Assembly (NCBI GenBank): GCA_023136785.1 | Contig: JAGLQP010000057.1 | Coordinates: 1-8,845, forward strand | DNA length: 8,845 nucleotides | Source: Spirochaetales bacterium | Lineage (GTDB): Bacteria; Spirochaetota; Spirochaetia; SZUA-6; DRHE01 | Reading direction: 5' to 3' | In this document: positions 1-6,372 of the stretch, one piece after another | How the letters are laid out: the number at the start of each line of letters is the position of its first letter | How positions within the stretch are numbered: the stretch's first letter is position 1 | Program-made: the position numbers and the translations under genes | The notes under the pieces: generated by a model | What the model was told of the DNA's origin: nothing | Database searches by the model: none | What the model saw: only the letters and a program-made list of their open reading frames with translations

Positions 1-540
1 GCGGAGCTGGGTATCTGTCGGACCTTTCAAACCACAAAACTCTTTTCCCGCATGACGGTTTTGGAGAATGTGATGGTGGGTCGTCATCCCCGTACTAAAG
101 CCGGATTTCTGTCCGGGGTCTTGAACCTGCCCTGGACCTGGAAAGAGGAGAGGGGGATCCGGGAACGCTCCTTCGAGCTTCTCGATTCCCTCGGGATAGC
201 GGATGAAGCGGAGGAGTTGGCCTCGAACCTGCCCTTCGGGAAACAGCGCAGGCTGGAGATCGCCAGGGCTTTGGCCACCGAACCTTTGCTCCTGCTTTTG
301 GACGAACCGGCGGCGGGTCTCAACATCTATGAGACGAAGGGGATGGCCGACCTTGTTCTGAAGATTCGCAAGTGGGGGATCACGGTCCTGCTCGTCGAGC
401 ATGATATGTCCCTGGTCATGGACATCTCCGACGAGATCGTGGTTCTCAACTACGGAAGCAAAGTGGCCGAGGGTAGGCCCGAAGAGATTCAACGCGATCC
501 CGAAGTGATTCGGATCTACCTGGGTGGGGACCATGCTTAA
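1..540 (+). CDS. livG: LivG-type branched-chain amino acid ABC transporter ATPase (5' partial)
   Basis: The reading frame is open from base 1, so the gene begins upstream of the window. The visible 179 residues are the C-terminal part of a cytoplasmic ABC ATPase that powers high-affinity amino acid uptake (HAAT/Liv family). Seen in the fragment: the Q-loop (RTFQTTKLF, about residues 7-15), the family-typical degenerate signature LPFGKQ at about 77-82 in place of LSGGQ, a Walker B run ending in DEPAAGLN near 101-108, and the H-loop VEHDMS with His at about 134. The degenerate signature followed by RRLEIARALAT and the AAGLN ending are characteristic of LivG rather than LivF. LivG is usually about 255 residues, so about 75-80 residues including Walker A lie outside. 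The stop overlaps the start of the LivF gene, so the two are translationally coupled. Substrate cannot be told from the ATPase; the neighbours suggest aromatic or branched-chain amino acids. Confidence 0.93.
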   Translation, partial: AELGICRTFQTTKLFSRMTVLENVMVGRHPRTKAGFLSGVLNLPWTWKEERGIRERSFELLDSLGIADEAEELASNLPFGKQRRLEIARALATEPLLLLLDEPAAGLNIYETKGMADLVLKIRKWGITVLLVEHDMSLVMDISDEIVVLNYGSKVAEGRPEEIQRDPEVIRIYLGGDHA

Positions 541-1273
541 GATACGAAACCTCGAAGCGGGCTACGGAAAGCTTCGGGTGCTGAAAGGGATTTCTCTCCA
601 CGTGTCTCCGGGGGAGATCGTGATCATGATCGGAGCAAACGGTGCCGGAAAAACGACTCTGCTGAAGACGATTTCCGGGATACTCAAGGCGCGGGCCGGC
701 TCGATTCACTTCGAAGATCAAAGTATCAGCACCGTCGCAATGGAGGAAATTGTCAACCGGGGCTGTGTGCTCGTACCGGAGGGACGGCAACTGTTCGATA
801 CCTTGTCAATCAAGGACAATCTTACCCTCGGAGCGTATCTACTCGCTCGAAGGGGGAAACGCCGCGAGGTGAAGGAGCGACTTGAGGAGATTTACGAGCT
901 GTTCCCCGTTCTGCACGAGCGGCAGGATCAGCTGGCCGGCACACTCTCCGGAGGGGAACAGCAGATGGTGGCGATCGGCAGGGCCCTCATGGCGGGTCCG
1001 AATCTAATCATGATGGATGAACCCTCGATGGGATTGGCTCCTCTGCTCGTGGAAAAGATATTCACCACCATCGCCAGACTGCCCGAGCTCGGCAAGACCG
1101 TTCTTCTGGTGGAACAGAACGCCCGAGCCTCCCTCGACATTGCCGACCGGGGCTATGTGCTCGAAACCGGGCAGATCGTACTTTCCGGAACTTCTCAGGA
1201 GCTCCTGGATAACCATGACGTGCAGAGAGCCTACCTGGGAAAGGACTACAAGAGGATCGAGGAGTTAAGCTGA
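533..1273 (+). CDS. livF: LivF-type branched-chain amino acid ABC transporter ATPase
   Basis: Complete 246-residue cytoplasmic ATPase, the second nucleotide-binding subunit of a Liv/HAAT amino acid importer. Visible motifs: Walker A GANGAGKT at 34-41, Q-loop in VPEGRQLF (Gln86), canonical signature LSGGEQ at 138-143, Walker B LIMMDEP at 158-164, and VEQN at 193-196, where LivF proteins carry Gln in place of the usual switch His. Length is normal for LivF. I chose ATG 533 because the protein then starts MLKIRNLEAGYG as family members do and a purine-rich GGTGGGGA lies just upstream. A GTG at 524 in the same frame would add three residues and cannot be excluded. The gene overlaps livG by 8 nt and is followed after 2 nt by the ligase gene, so the ligase is almost certainly co-transcribed with the transporter. 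No permease or binding-protein gene is in view; by usual Liv gene order they would lie upstream. Confidence 0.94.
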   Translation: MLKIRNLEAGYGKLRVLKGISLHVSPGEIVIMIGANGAGKTTLLKTISGILKARAGSIHFEDQSISTVAMEEIVNRGCVLVPEGRQLFDTLSIKDNLTLGAYLLARRGKRREVKERLEEIYELFPVLHERQDQLAGTLSGGEQQMVAIGRALMAGPNLIMMDEPSMGLAPLLVEKIFTTIARLPELGKTVLLVEQNARASLDIADRGYVLETGQIVLSGTSQELLDNHDVQRAYLGKDYKRIEELS

Positions 1274-1275
1274 AT

Positions 1276-2580
1276 ATGATACTGGATCAGAACTACGAAA
1301 CCCTACCGCGGGAGGAGCTGGAACAGCTTCAGGTGGAACGTTTGCAGTCCACCCTCTACCGGGTTTACCGCTATGTATCGTTCTACAAGCAGAGCTTTGA
1401 TTTCAACGCAGTCAATATCGAAAAAATCAAGAGCATCCAGGATCTGGCTCAGCTTCCCTTTACCACCAAGGAAGACCTGCGAAAGAGCTATCCCTACGAC
1501 ATGTTTGCCGTGCCCCTGCGGGATATCCTTCGTATTCACTCCACCTCTGGGACTACAGGAAAACCCATCATTGTCGGGTATACGAAAAACGATCTGCGCC
1601 ACTGGACGGACTGTACCGCCCGGCTGCTCGCGGCTGCGGGTGTCACCGATCACGATGTGGTGCAAATCGCCTTTCCCTTCAATCTGTTCACGGGAGGGTT
1701 CGGCTTCCATCAGGGAGCGGAACAGATCGGAGCTTCGGTGATCCCCTCGTCGACCTCCACCGCTGAGAAGCAGATCATGATTATGAGGGATTTTAAAACC
1801 ACGGTCCTGATCTGCGCTCCCAGCTACGCCGTGAACATCGCCTCGACCCTGGAGGAGCTGCAGATCCATGCGGAGAGCCTGAACTTGAGGGTCGGGCTGT
1901 TCGGTGCCGAGCCGTGGAGCGAGAATCTCCGTGCCCAGCTGGAGGCGGGACTGCACATTGCCGCCCTCGACAATTACGGACTGACCGAAGTGATCGGTCC
2001 CGGCGTGGCCGGGGAGTGCGAGCACAAACAGGGTATGCATGTCAACGAAGACCACTTCATCGTGGAGGTGATCGATCCGAAGACCCTGGATCCCCTGCCT
2101 CTCGCTCAGGAGGGGGAGCTGGTCTTCACAACTATAACCAAGGAGGGTTTCCCCCTGGTCCGCTACCGGACCGGAGACATCAGCTCTCTGATCGAAGAGC
2201 CCTGCGCCTGCGGGCGGACCTTGCGCAGAATGCATCGGGTCACGGGCCGGACCGACGACCTGATCTTCATTAAAGGGCAGAAGGTCTTTCCCTCGCAGAT
2301 CGAGGAGATCCTGCTCGAGGTCGAAGGAACCGCTCCCCATTATCGGATCATTCTCGATAGACAGGAGGGCAACGATACGATGGAGGTGCAGGTAGAGATC
2401 TTGGAGAGTTTCCCCGCCTTTGATGAGCTGAAGAACCTCGAGCGGTTACGGGATACGATCACCCGTAAGATAGAGGTGGTACTCGGGGTGGAAGCCAAGG
2501 TCACCCTGGTCGAACCCCGCTCGCTGCTGCGGGACAGCGGCGCCAAGGCGCGCCGTGTTGTGGATAACCGCACGCTGTAA
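1276..2580 (+). CDS. Phenylacetate-CoA ligase family enzyme (PaaK1)
   Basis: 434-residue adenylate-forming ligase of the PaaK family, cytoplasmic, expected to activate an arylacetic or related carboxylic acid to its CoA thioester using ATP. Motifs in order: PFTTKEDLR at 61-69, the ATP-binding loop STSGTTGKP at 89-97, NYGLTE at 233-238, EGELV near 279-283, YRTGD at 297-301, CACGRT at 310-315, GRTDD at 324-328, and the mobile C-terminal domain with KARRVVDNR, whose Lys424 is the expected adenylation lysine. Length is normal for the family (about 430-440) and no key residue is missing. The start ATG 1276 has GAGGAG about 11 nt upstream and lies 2 nt after the livF stop. Being locked to liv ATPases and an aminotransferase suggests the acid comes from an amino acid carbon skeleton (inference). 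The exact acid cannot be read from sequence: phenylacetate, indoleacetate, hydroxyphenylacetate and branched acids are all possible, so I give no symbol. Confidence 0.93.
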   Translation: MILDQNYETLPREELEQLQVERLQSTLYRVYRYVSFYKQSFDFNAVNIEKIKSIQDLAQLPFTTKEDLRKSYPYDMFAVPLRDILRIHSTSGTTGKPIIVGYTKNDLRHWTDCTARLLAAAGVTDHDVVQIAFPFNLFTGGFGFHQGAEQIGASVIPSSTSTAEKQIMIMRDFKTTVLICAPSYAVNIASTLEELQIHAESLNLRVGLFGAEPWSENLRAQLEAGLHIAALDNYGLTEVIGPGVAGECEHKQGMHVNEDHFIVEVIDPKTLDPLPLAQEGELVFTTITKEGFPLVRYRTGDISSLIEEPCACGRTLRRMHRVTGRTDDLIFIKGQKVFPSQIEEILLEVEGTAPHYRIILDRQEGNDTMEVQVEILESFPAFDELKNLERLRDTITRKIEVVLGVEAKVTLVEPRSLLRDSGAKARRVVDNRTL

Positions 2581-2590
2581 CTATATTTTC

Positions 2591-2597
2591 AGGAGGT
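2591..2597 (+). promoter_or_regulatory. Strong ribosome binding site of the aminotransferase gene
   Basis: AGGAGGT is a near-perfect match to the anti-Shine-Dalgarno sequence, 6 nt before ATG 2604 in the 23-nt gap after the PaaK1 stop. It fixes the start of the interrupted aminotransferase and shows that the translation signal is intact even though the frame has a stop codon 66 codons later. Confidence 0.85.
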
Positions 2598-2603
2598 CCG
2601 CCG

Positions 2604-3830
2604 ATGCCGGCTAAGGATTCGGTATTTGAAAAAGTTGGTAAAACCTTCGCCACGGAGAAGATCTCCCGGCGCGTCCAAGGAATGGCCGTGTCCGCCATCA
2701 AGGAGATGTCCCTGCTGGCCATGGAGACTCCGAATACCGTAAATCTGGCCTGGGGACTGCCCTCCTTTGAAACCCCCCTCCACATTCGAAAGCGTATCGC
2801 CTAGGAGCTGCTCTCCAATCCGACGATTGGCAAGTATGCCCCTCCTCCGGGGCTGCCCGGGCTAAGAGATAAAATAGCTGAGCGACTGAAAGCACAAAAA
2901 GGGGTGGAGGTCGATCCCCAGAAAGAGATCATCATAACCGCCGGAGGAATGCAGGCACTGATGATGGCCTGGATGACCGTTATCGAGCCCGGGGATGAAG
3001 TGCTGATCGCCTCGCCCGGGTTCTCTTCCCACTACGAACAGGTGTACCTTGCCGGTGGCGTGCCCGTAGCGGTTCCACTGCTGGAGGAACAAGGCTGGAG
3101 GGTGGATATCGATGCCTACAGGCGAGCCGCGACGGAAAATACAAAAGCCTTAGTTCTCGTCAATCCCGCCAATCCTACGGGGAGCGTGGTCGGGGAAGGG
3201 GAGCTTCGGTCCATCGCGGAGCTTGTCCTGGAGCACGACCTGTTCGTAATCACCGACGATCCCTACGAAGTATACGTCTACGATGACCTCGATCTGTTTC
3301 ACTTGCTCTCCATTCCGGAGATTCGGAAGAATGTTATTGTCTGCGCCAGCTTTTCCAAGGAGTTCGCCATGACAGGTTGGCGGGTCGGCTGGATCCTGGC
3401 GGAGGAGGGGATTACCAATCAGATGCTCAAGGTCCAGGATTCCTTCGTCATCTGCGCACCGACGATCTCCCAGGTGGCTTCTCTGATCGCCCTCGAGGAG
3501 AGCTATGACCCGACTCTCCAGATGGTCGAGGAGATGAAGCACAGACGGGAGATCATCTGTGCCCGTCTGGATCGGTTGTCGGACCTCTTCTCCTACCAGA
3601 GACCCCAGGGGGCTTACTACATCTTTCCGAAGATACTACCTGAAGAAATGCAAAACTCGGTGGATTTCAGCGTTCGTCTCCTCAGGGAGTCCGGTGTGGT
3701 TACCGTTCCGAGAAGTGCCTTTGGTCCTACCGGGGAAGGACATATCCGGATGAGCTACTGTTTCACCCGGGAGGAGATCAACGAGGCATTCGATAGAATC
3801 GAGACCTGGTGGACTAAACGAAAAGGATAA
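2604..3830 (+). pseudogene. Class I/II PLP aminotransferase interrupted by an in-frame TAG
   Basis: One reading frame encodes a 408-codon fold-type I aminotransferase (aspartate/aromatic aminotransferase-like), but codon 67 (2802-2804) is TAG. Upstream are 66 residues ending HIRKRIA; downstream the frame resumes at once with ELLSNPTIGKYAPPPGLPGLR, the expected continuation. Counting the TAG as one residue: NPANPTG at 187-193, DDPY at 218-221 (PLP-binding Asp and Tyr), the Schiff-base lysine Lys252 in SFSKEFAMTGWRVGW, and the carboxylate-binding Arg382 in GHIRMSYC. Every catalytic motif is intact and no frameshift is visible. It would transaminate an amino acid to its 2-oxo acid; the setting suggests aromatic or branched-chain substrates. 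The stop falls in a variable helix position, so readthrough with almost any residue could give active enzyme. A restart at GTG 2904 would lose about 100 residues, including the segment that helps form the active site. Likely explanations are a recent point mutation, a sequencing error or, less likely, amber suppression. Confidence 0.88.
2802..2804 (+). other. In-frame amber codon inside the aminotransferase
   Basis: TAG lies between GCC (Ala66) and GAG (Glu68). The frame is the same on both sides, with no insertion or deletion, so a single substitution (for example from CAG, AAG, TTG or TGG) accounts for it. TAG also serves as the terminal codon of the MlaF-type gene (5586-5584) and of the amidohydrolase (8498-8500), so it is an ordinary stop in this genome. 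Confidence 0.9.
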
Positions 3831-3892
3831 TCTCCCGTCCTATTAAAGAGAATAGAGCTCGCCATCAGATAGAAGCCAGATCTGATTATCCT
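3824..3892 (-). terminator. Possible weak terminator of the minus-strand operon (long-range stem)
   Basis: A perfect 9-bp inverted repeat, AGGATAATC at 3824-3832 and GATTATCCT at 3884-3892, encloses 51 nt at the convergent junction. Read on the minus strand the second arm is followed by TTTCG (a run of four T counting the last stem base). A smaller perfect 7-bp repeat, ATCAGAT 3864-3870 with ATCTGAT 3880-3886, partly overlaps it, so the two stems compete. The long loop, the location of one arm inside the ACT coding region and the short T-run make this weak. No better terminator is visible for either converging operon. Confidence 0.2.
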
Positions 3893-4271
3893 GTAATACT
3901 TTTTCCGCTTCGGGAAACTGCTCCGTATCGAGAACAATCGCAGCCTGTCCACCCTCCTCGAGCACGATCCCGTAGCAGTCCTCGATGTTGATCTTTTGGG
4001 AGGAGAGGGTGAGCAGCAGGTTGTGCAGGGCCCCTGGGCGATCTGCGATTATCGCCACCACAACGTTTCTCTCGGAGACGGTGAAGTGGTGGGCCTTCAA
4101 CACTTGATGAGCTTTGCCGGGGTCGTTCACCAGCATCTTGAGCACGCCGAACTCCCCCTCACTGGCCATCGAGATACCACGAATGTTGATGCCCGCCTCG
4201 GCCAGGATCTTGGTGATGGTCTCCAATTTCCCGGGCTTGTTTTCGAGAAATACCGACAACTGCACTCCCAT
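3843..4271 (-). CDS. Tandem ACT-domain protein
   Basis: 142-residue stand-alone protein made of two ACT ligand-binding domains and nothing else. Domain 1 spans about residues 4-65 (ENKPGKL at 10-16, AGINIRGI at 26-33) and domain 2 about 70-136 (DRPGALH at 77-83, INIEDCYG at 94-101). The PG turn followed by a helix and the I-N-I strand are typical of the amino-acid-binding site of ACT domains. It resembles the small double-ACT proteins (COG4747-like) found beside PaaK-family ligases in amino-acid-fermenting microbes. The start ATG has an excellent GGAGGGGTGAT ribosome site and follows the PaaK2 stop after 1 nt, so it is translationally coupled as last gene of the operon. Probable role: allosteric sensor of an amino acid or aryl acid acting on PaaK2 or its paralogue (inference). 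No enzyme motif or DNA-binding domain is present. Confidence 0.9.
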   Translation of the reverse strand: MGVQLSVFLENKPGKLETITKILAEAGINIRGISMASEGEFGVLKMLVNDPGKAHQVLKAHHFTVSERNVVVAIIADRPGALHNLLLTLSSQKINIEDCYGIVLEEGGQAAIVLDTEQFPEAEKVLQDNQIWLLSDGELYSL

Positions 4272-4272
4272 A

Positions 4273-5580
4273 TCACCCCTCCGCTTCGGCTTCGTTTCTG
4301 TAGTCGTAGACCCGCTGTGCTTTGCCCTCGGATACGGGCAGGCTGGATGGCTCTACCAGCTTCACGCTGGGTGTCACGCCCAACTCGGCGCGCAACGCCG
4401 CAACTGCGTTTTCCTGAAGTTTTTCCAGTTCTGCCAGGGTACCGTGAAACACTTCTTCGTTGATCTCCACATGCACCTGAAGCCTGTCCATGAAGTTCTC
4501 TTTGCGGATCTCGATGAGATAGTTGTGCCCGATCTCAGGGATCGCCATCAGGGTCTTTTCGATCTGGATCGGGAAAATGTTGACCCCGTTGATGATCAGC
4601 ATGTCGTCGCTTCTTCCGGTGATGCGGTCGATCCGGCGATGGGTTCTTCCGCACGGGCAGTTTCCGGGCAAGAAACGGGTCAGATCACGGGTCCGATAGC
4701 GGACCAGTGGCATCGCCTCCCTGGTGAGAGTGGTCAGTACCAGCTCGCCCGGTTCACCCTCCGGAAGCACCTCTTCGCTTGCCGGATCGACGATTTCCGG
4801 ATAGAAGTGATCCTCCCAGATATGCAGACCCTCCTGACATTCGCATTCGAAAGCCACTCCGGGCCCGCACATCTCCGACAGCCCATAGGAGTTGTAGACT
4901 TTAATATTGTAGAGGTCTTCGATTTTCTTGCGGATCTCTTCACTGTGGGGCTCGGCACCGACAAAAGCGATGCGCAAGGCCAGGTCTTCCCTCGGATCGA
5001 TGGCGAGCTCCTCAAAGAATTTGTACAAGCGCAGGGCGTAGCTGGGCAAAATGTGTACGACAGTAGTCTCGAGATTCTGGAGAAACCAGATCTGTCGCTT
5101 GCTGTTCCCGGGACCTATCGGGATGGTCATAACCCCGAGTTTTTCCGCCCCGTAGTGGAACCCCAGACCACCTGTAAACAGGCCGTAACCCATCATATTT
5201 TGGAACACGTCGTGCTTCCGTACTCCTGTGGTATACATGCAGCGGGCAATCAGGTTTCCCCATTGGCCGATGTCTCCGGCGGTATGGAATACCACCGTTG
5301 GATTCCCAGTCGTGCCGGAAGAGGAGTGCAGGCGGACCACCTCCTTCAGATCAACGGTGAGGAAACCGTAGGGAAAGGCGTTTCGAAGATCATCCTTGGT
5401 GGTGAAGGGAAGGGTTGTCAGATCGCCGAGGCCGGCCAGGTGGCTCGGCGCCTTGTAGGCGAAACGCTTCCCGTAGAAGGGAGATCGCCGGGCTTGCTCC
5501 AAACTATGGTTCAAACGATCCAGCTGCAGACTGGCCAGGTCCGAACGGCCCATGGTTTCAATTTCTTTTTCCCAATACAT
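4273..5580 (-). CDS. Phenylacetate-CoA ligase family enzyme (PaaK2)
   Basis: 435-residue PaaK-family acyl-CoA ligase, cytoplasmic, predicted to form an arylacetyl-CoA or related thioester from acid, ATP and CoA. Motifs: PFTTKDDLR at 58-66, ATP loop SSSGTTGNP at 86-94, SYGLSE at 231-236, the Cys-rich FECECQEGLHIWEDHF from 244, YRTRD at 295-299, CPCGRTHRRI at 308-317, GRSDD at 322-326, and SEGKAQRVYDYR near the end with the expected adenylation Lys420. YRTRD is the usual PaaK wording, whereas PaaK1 has YRTGD. ATG 5580 has AGGAA 6 nt upstream, inside the last codons of the MlaF-type gene. Only GCG separates that gene's TAG from the ATG. It is followed after 1 nt by the ACT gene. It may handle a different acid from PaaK1, given differences around the ATP loop and the middle of the protein. 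Substrate is unknown; phenylacetate or indoleacetate are reasonable guesses. Confidence 0.93.
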   Translation of the reverse strand: MYWEKEIETMGRSDLASLQLDRLNHSLEQARRSPFYGKRFAYKAPSHLAGLGDLTTLPFTTKDDLRNAFPYGFLTVDLKEVVRLHSSSGTTGNPTVVFHTAGDIGQWGNLIARCMYTTGVRKHDVFQNMMGYGLFTGGLGFHYGAEKLGVMTIPIGPGNSKRQIWFLQNLETTVVHILPSYALRLYKFFEELAIDPREDLALRIAFVGAEPHSEEIRKKIEDLYNIKVYNSYGLSEMCGPGVAFECECQEGLHIWEDHFYPEIVDPASEEVLPEGEPGELVLTTLTREAMPLVRYRTRDLTRFLPGNCPCGRTHRRIDRITGRSDDMLIINGVNIFPIQIEKTLMAIPEIGHNYLIEIRKENFMDRLQVHVEINEEVFHGTLAELEKLQENAVAALRAELGVTPSVKLVEPSSLPVSEGKAQRVYDYRNEAEAEG

Positions 5581-5583
5581 CGC

Positions 5584-6366
5584 CTATTCCTGTAGCAGAT
5601 CGAGTATATCCGTATCATAGGTGGCCGCTTCGCTCAAGACCTGAGTGAGGATTTCTATCACTTCACGGTTCGCGCTTCTGCGTACTTCCGAAATATCGGC
5701 GGCTTCGAGAATGCGGCCACCTTTCAGAATCACCAGATGGTTGGCGATCATGGAGGTTAGGTGCGCATCGTGGGTGACGGCGATGATCGTGCAGCCTCTG
5801 TCCTTCAGCCCTCGGATCATCCCCAGCATTTTCTCGAGGAGTTGGTGGTCGATCGAAGGGGTGGGCTCGTCGAGAAACAGAATTACCGGTTCCAGTACGA
5901 TCGCCCGCAGGAAGGAAACGATTTTCTGCTCACCCTCGGAAAGAGCGGCCGGCCTCAATTTTAGGGAATCCAGCAGATTCATGGGTTGCAGGAGCTTACG
6001 GATTCGTCTCTCTATCTCTTCTGGACTACGGTTCGGGAAATGGAATTGGATCGGCAGCGCCAGGTTTTCAAAAATCGTTTTATTGGCCCAAAGCGCAGCG
6101 TCCTGGAACATGAAACCGCTGGTGCGCCGAAACTCGAGCAGCTCCCTTTGTGAGAGGCGCTGCAGGTTCTTCCCGTGCAAAAGGACTCTGCCGCTGTCCG
6201 GAGGAATGATCGCCGCCGCAACTTTCAACAGCATGCTCTTACCGCTGCCCGAAGGACCCATGATCGCCGTACTTCGGTTGCCGGGAATGACCACGCTGGC
6301 GTTGTCCAGGCTGATGTGCTCCTGAGCCTGCACAGTGACTCTTTGTAACTCGATCAACGATTCCAT
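5584..6366 (-). CDS. MlaF-type (MCE/phospholipid transport) ABC ATPase
   Basis: 260-residue ABC ATPase. Walker A GPSGSGKS at 37-44, Q-loop Gln88 in FMFQDAALWANKTIFENLALP, a variant signature LSEGEQ at 142-147 (family usual LSGG), Walker B VILFLDEP at 161-168 and switch His199 in AVTHD. The DAALW/N-x-T-I-F-E-N wording after the Q-loop is typical of MlaF/Ttg2A ATPases that drive MlaE permeases in lipid traffic at the inner membrane. Pairing with the MlaE-type gene directly upstream (6-nt gap) supports this. The C-terminal tail of about 40 residues (from about 220) is rich in acidic residues and has no recognised domain. Start ATG 6366 has only a short GAGGG 3 nt upstream, so expression probably depends on coupling to mlaE. 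The gene ends in TAG, and the next gene is in the same frame after one codon. No MlaD, MlaB or MlaC gene is nearby, so the cargo is uncertain. Confidence 0.87.
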   Translation of the reverse strand: MESLIELQRVTVQAQEHISLDNASVVIPGNRSTAIMGPSGSGKSMLLKVAAAIIPPDSGRVLLHGKNLQRLSQRELLEFRRTSGFMFQDAALWANKTIFENLALPIQFHFPNRSPEEIERRIRKLLQPMNLLDSLKLRPAALSEGEQKIVSFLRAIVLEPVILFLDEPTPSIDHQLLEKMLGMIRGLKDRGCTIIAVTHDAHLTSMIANHLVILKGGRILEAADISEVRRSANREVIEILTQVLSEAATYDTDILDLLQE

Positions 6367-6372
6367 GAGCCC

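Noticed and set aside
524..532. GTG 524 as the LivF start
   Set aside because: There is no ribosome site in front, and the family N-terminus aligns with ATG 533. It is kept only as an alternative.
1303..2340. Long minus-strand frame opposite PaaK1 (345 codons)
   Set aside because: It is antisense to a gene with intact motifs, with no family resemblance; high GC and codon bias produce such shadows.
2802..2804. Selenocysteine- or general recoding-type explanation
   Set aside because: The codon is TAG, not TGA, and TAG ends at least two other genes here. Position-specific amber suppression is kept only as a minor possibility.
2904..3830. Independent short aminotransferase starting at GTG 2904
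   Set aside because: The same frame encodes matching aminotransferase sequence between the TAG and 2904, no good ribosome site precedes the GTG, and the product would lack about 100 N-terminal residues.
3864..3886. ATCAGAT/ATCTGAT hairpin as a stand-alone terminator
   Set aside because: It lies inside the ACT coding region, has a 7-bp AT-rich stem and no T-run on either strand.
4114..5595. Long plus-strand frame opposite PaaK2 and ACT (493 codons)
   Set aside because: It is an antisense shadow of two clear minus-strand genes, has no recognisable domain, and runs across the boundary of both.
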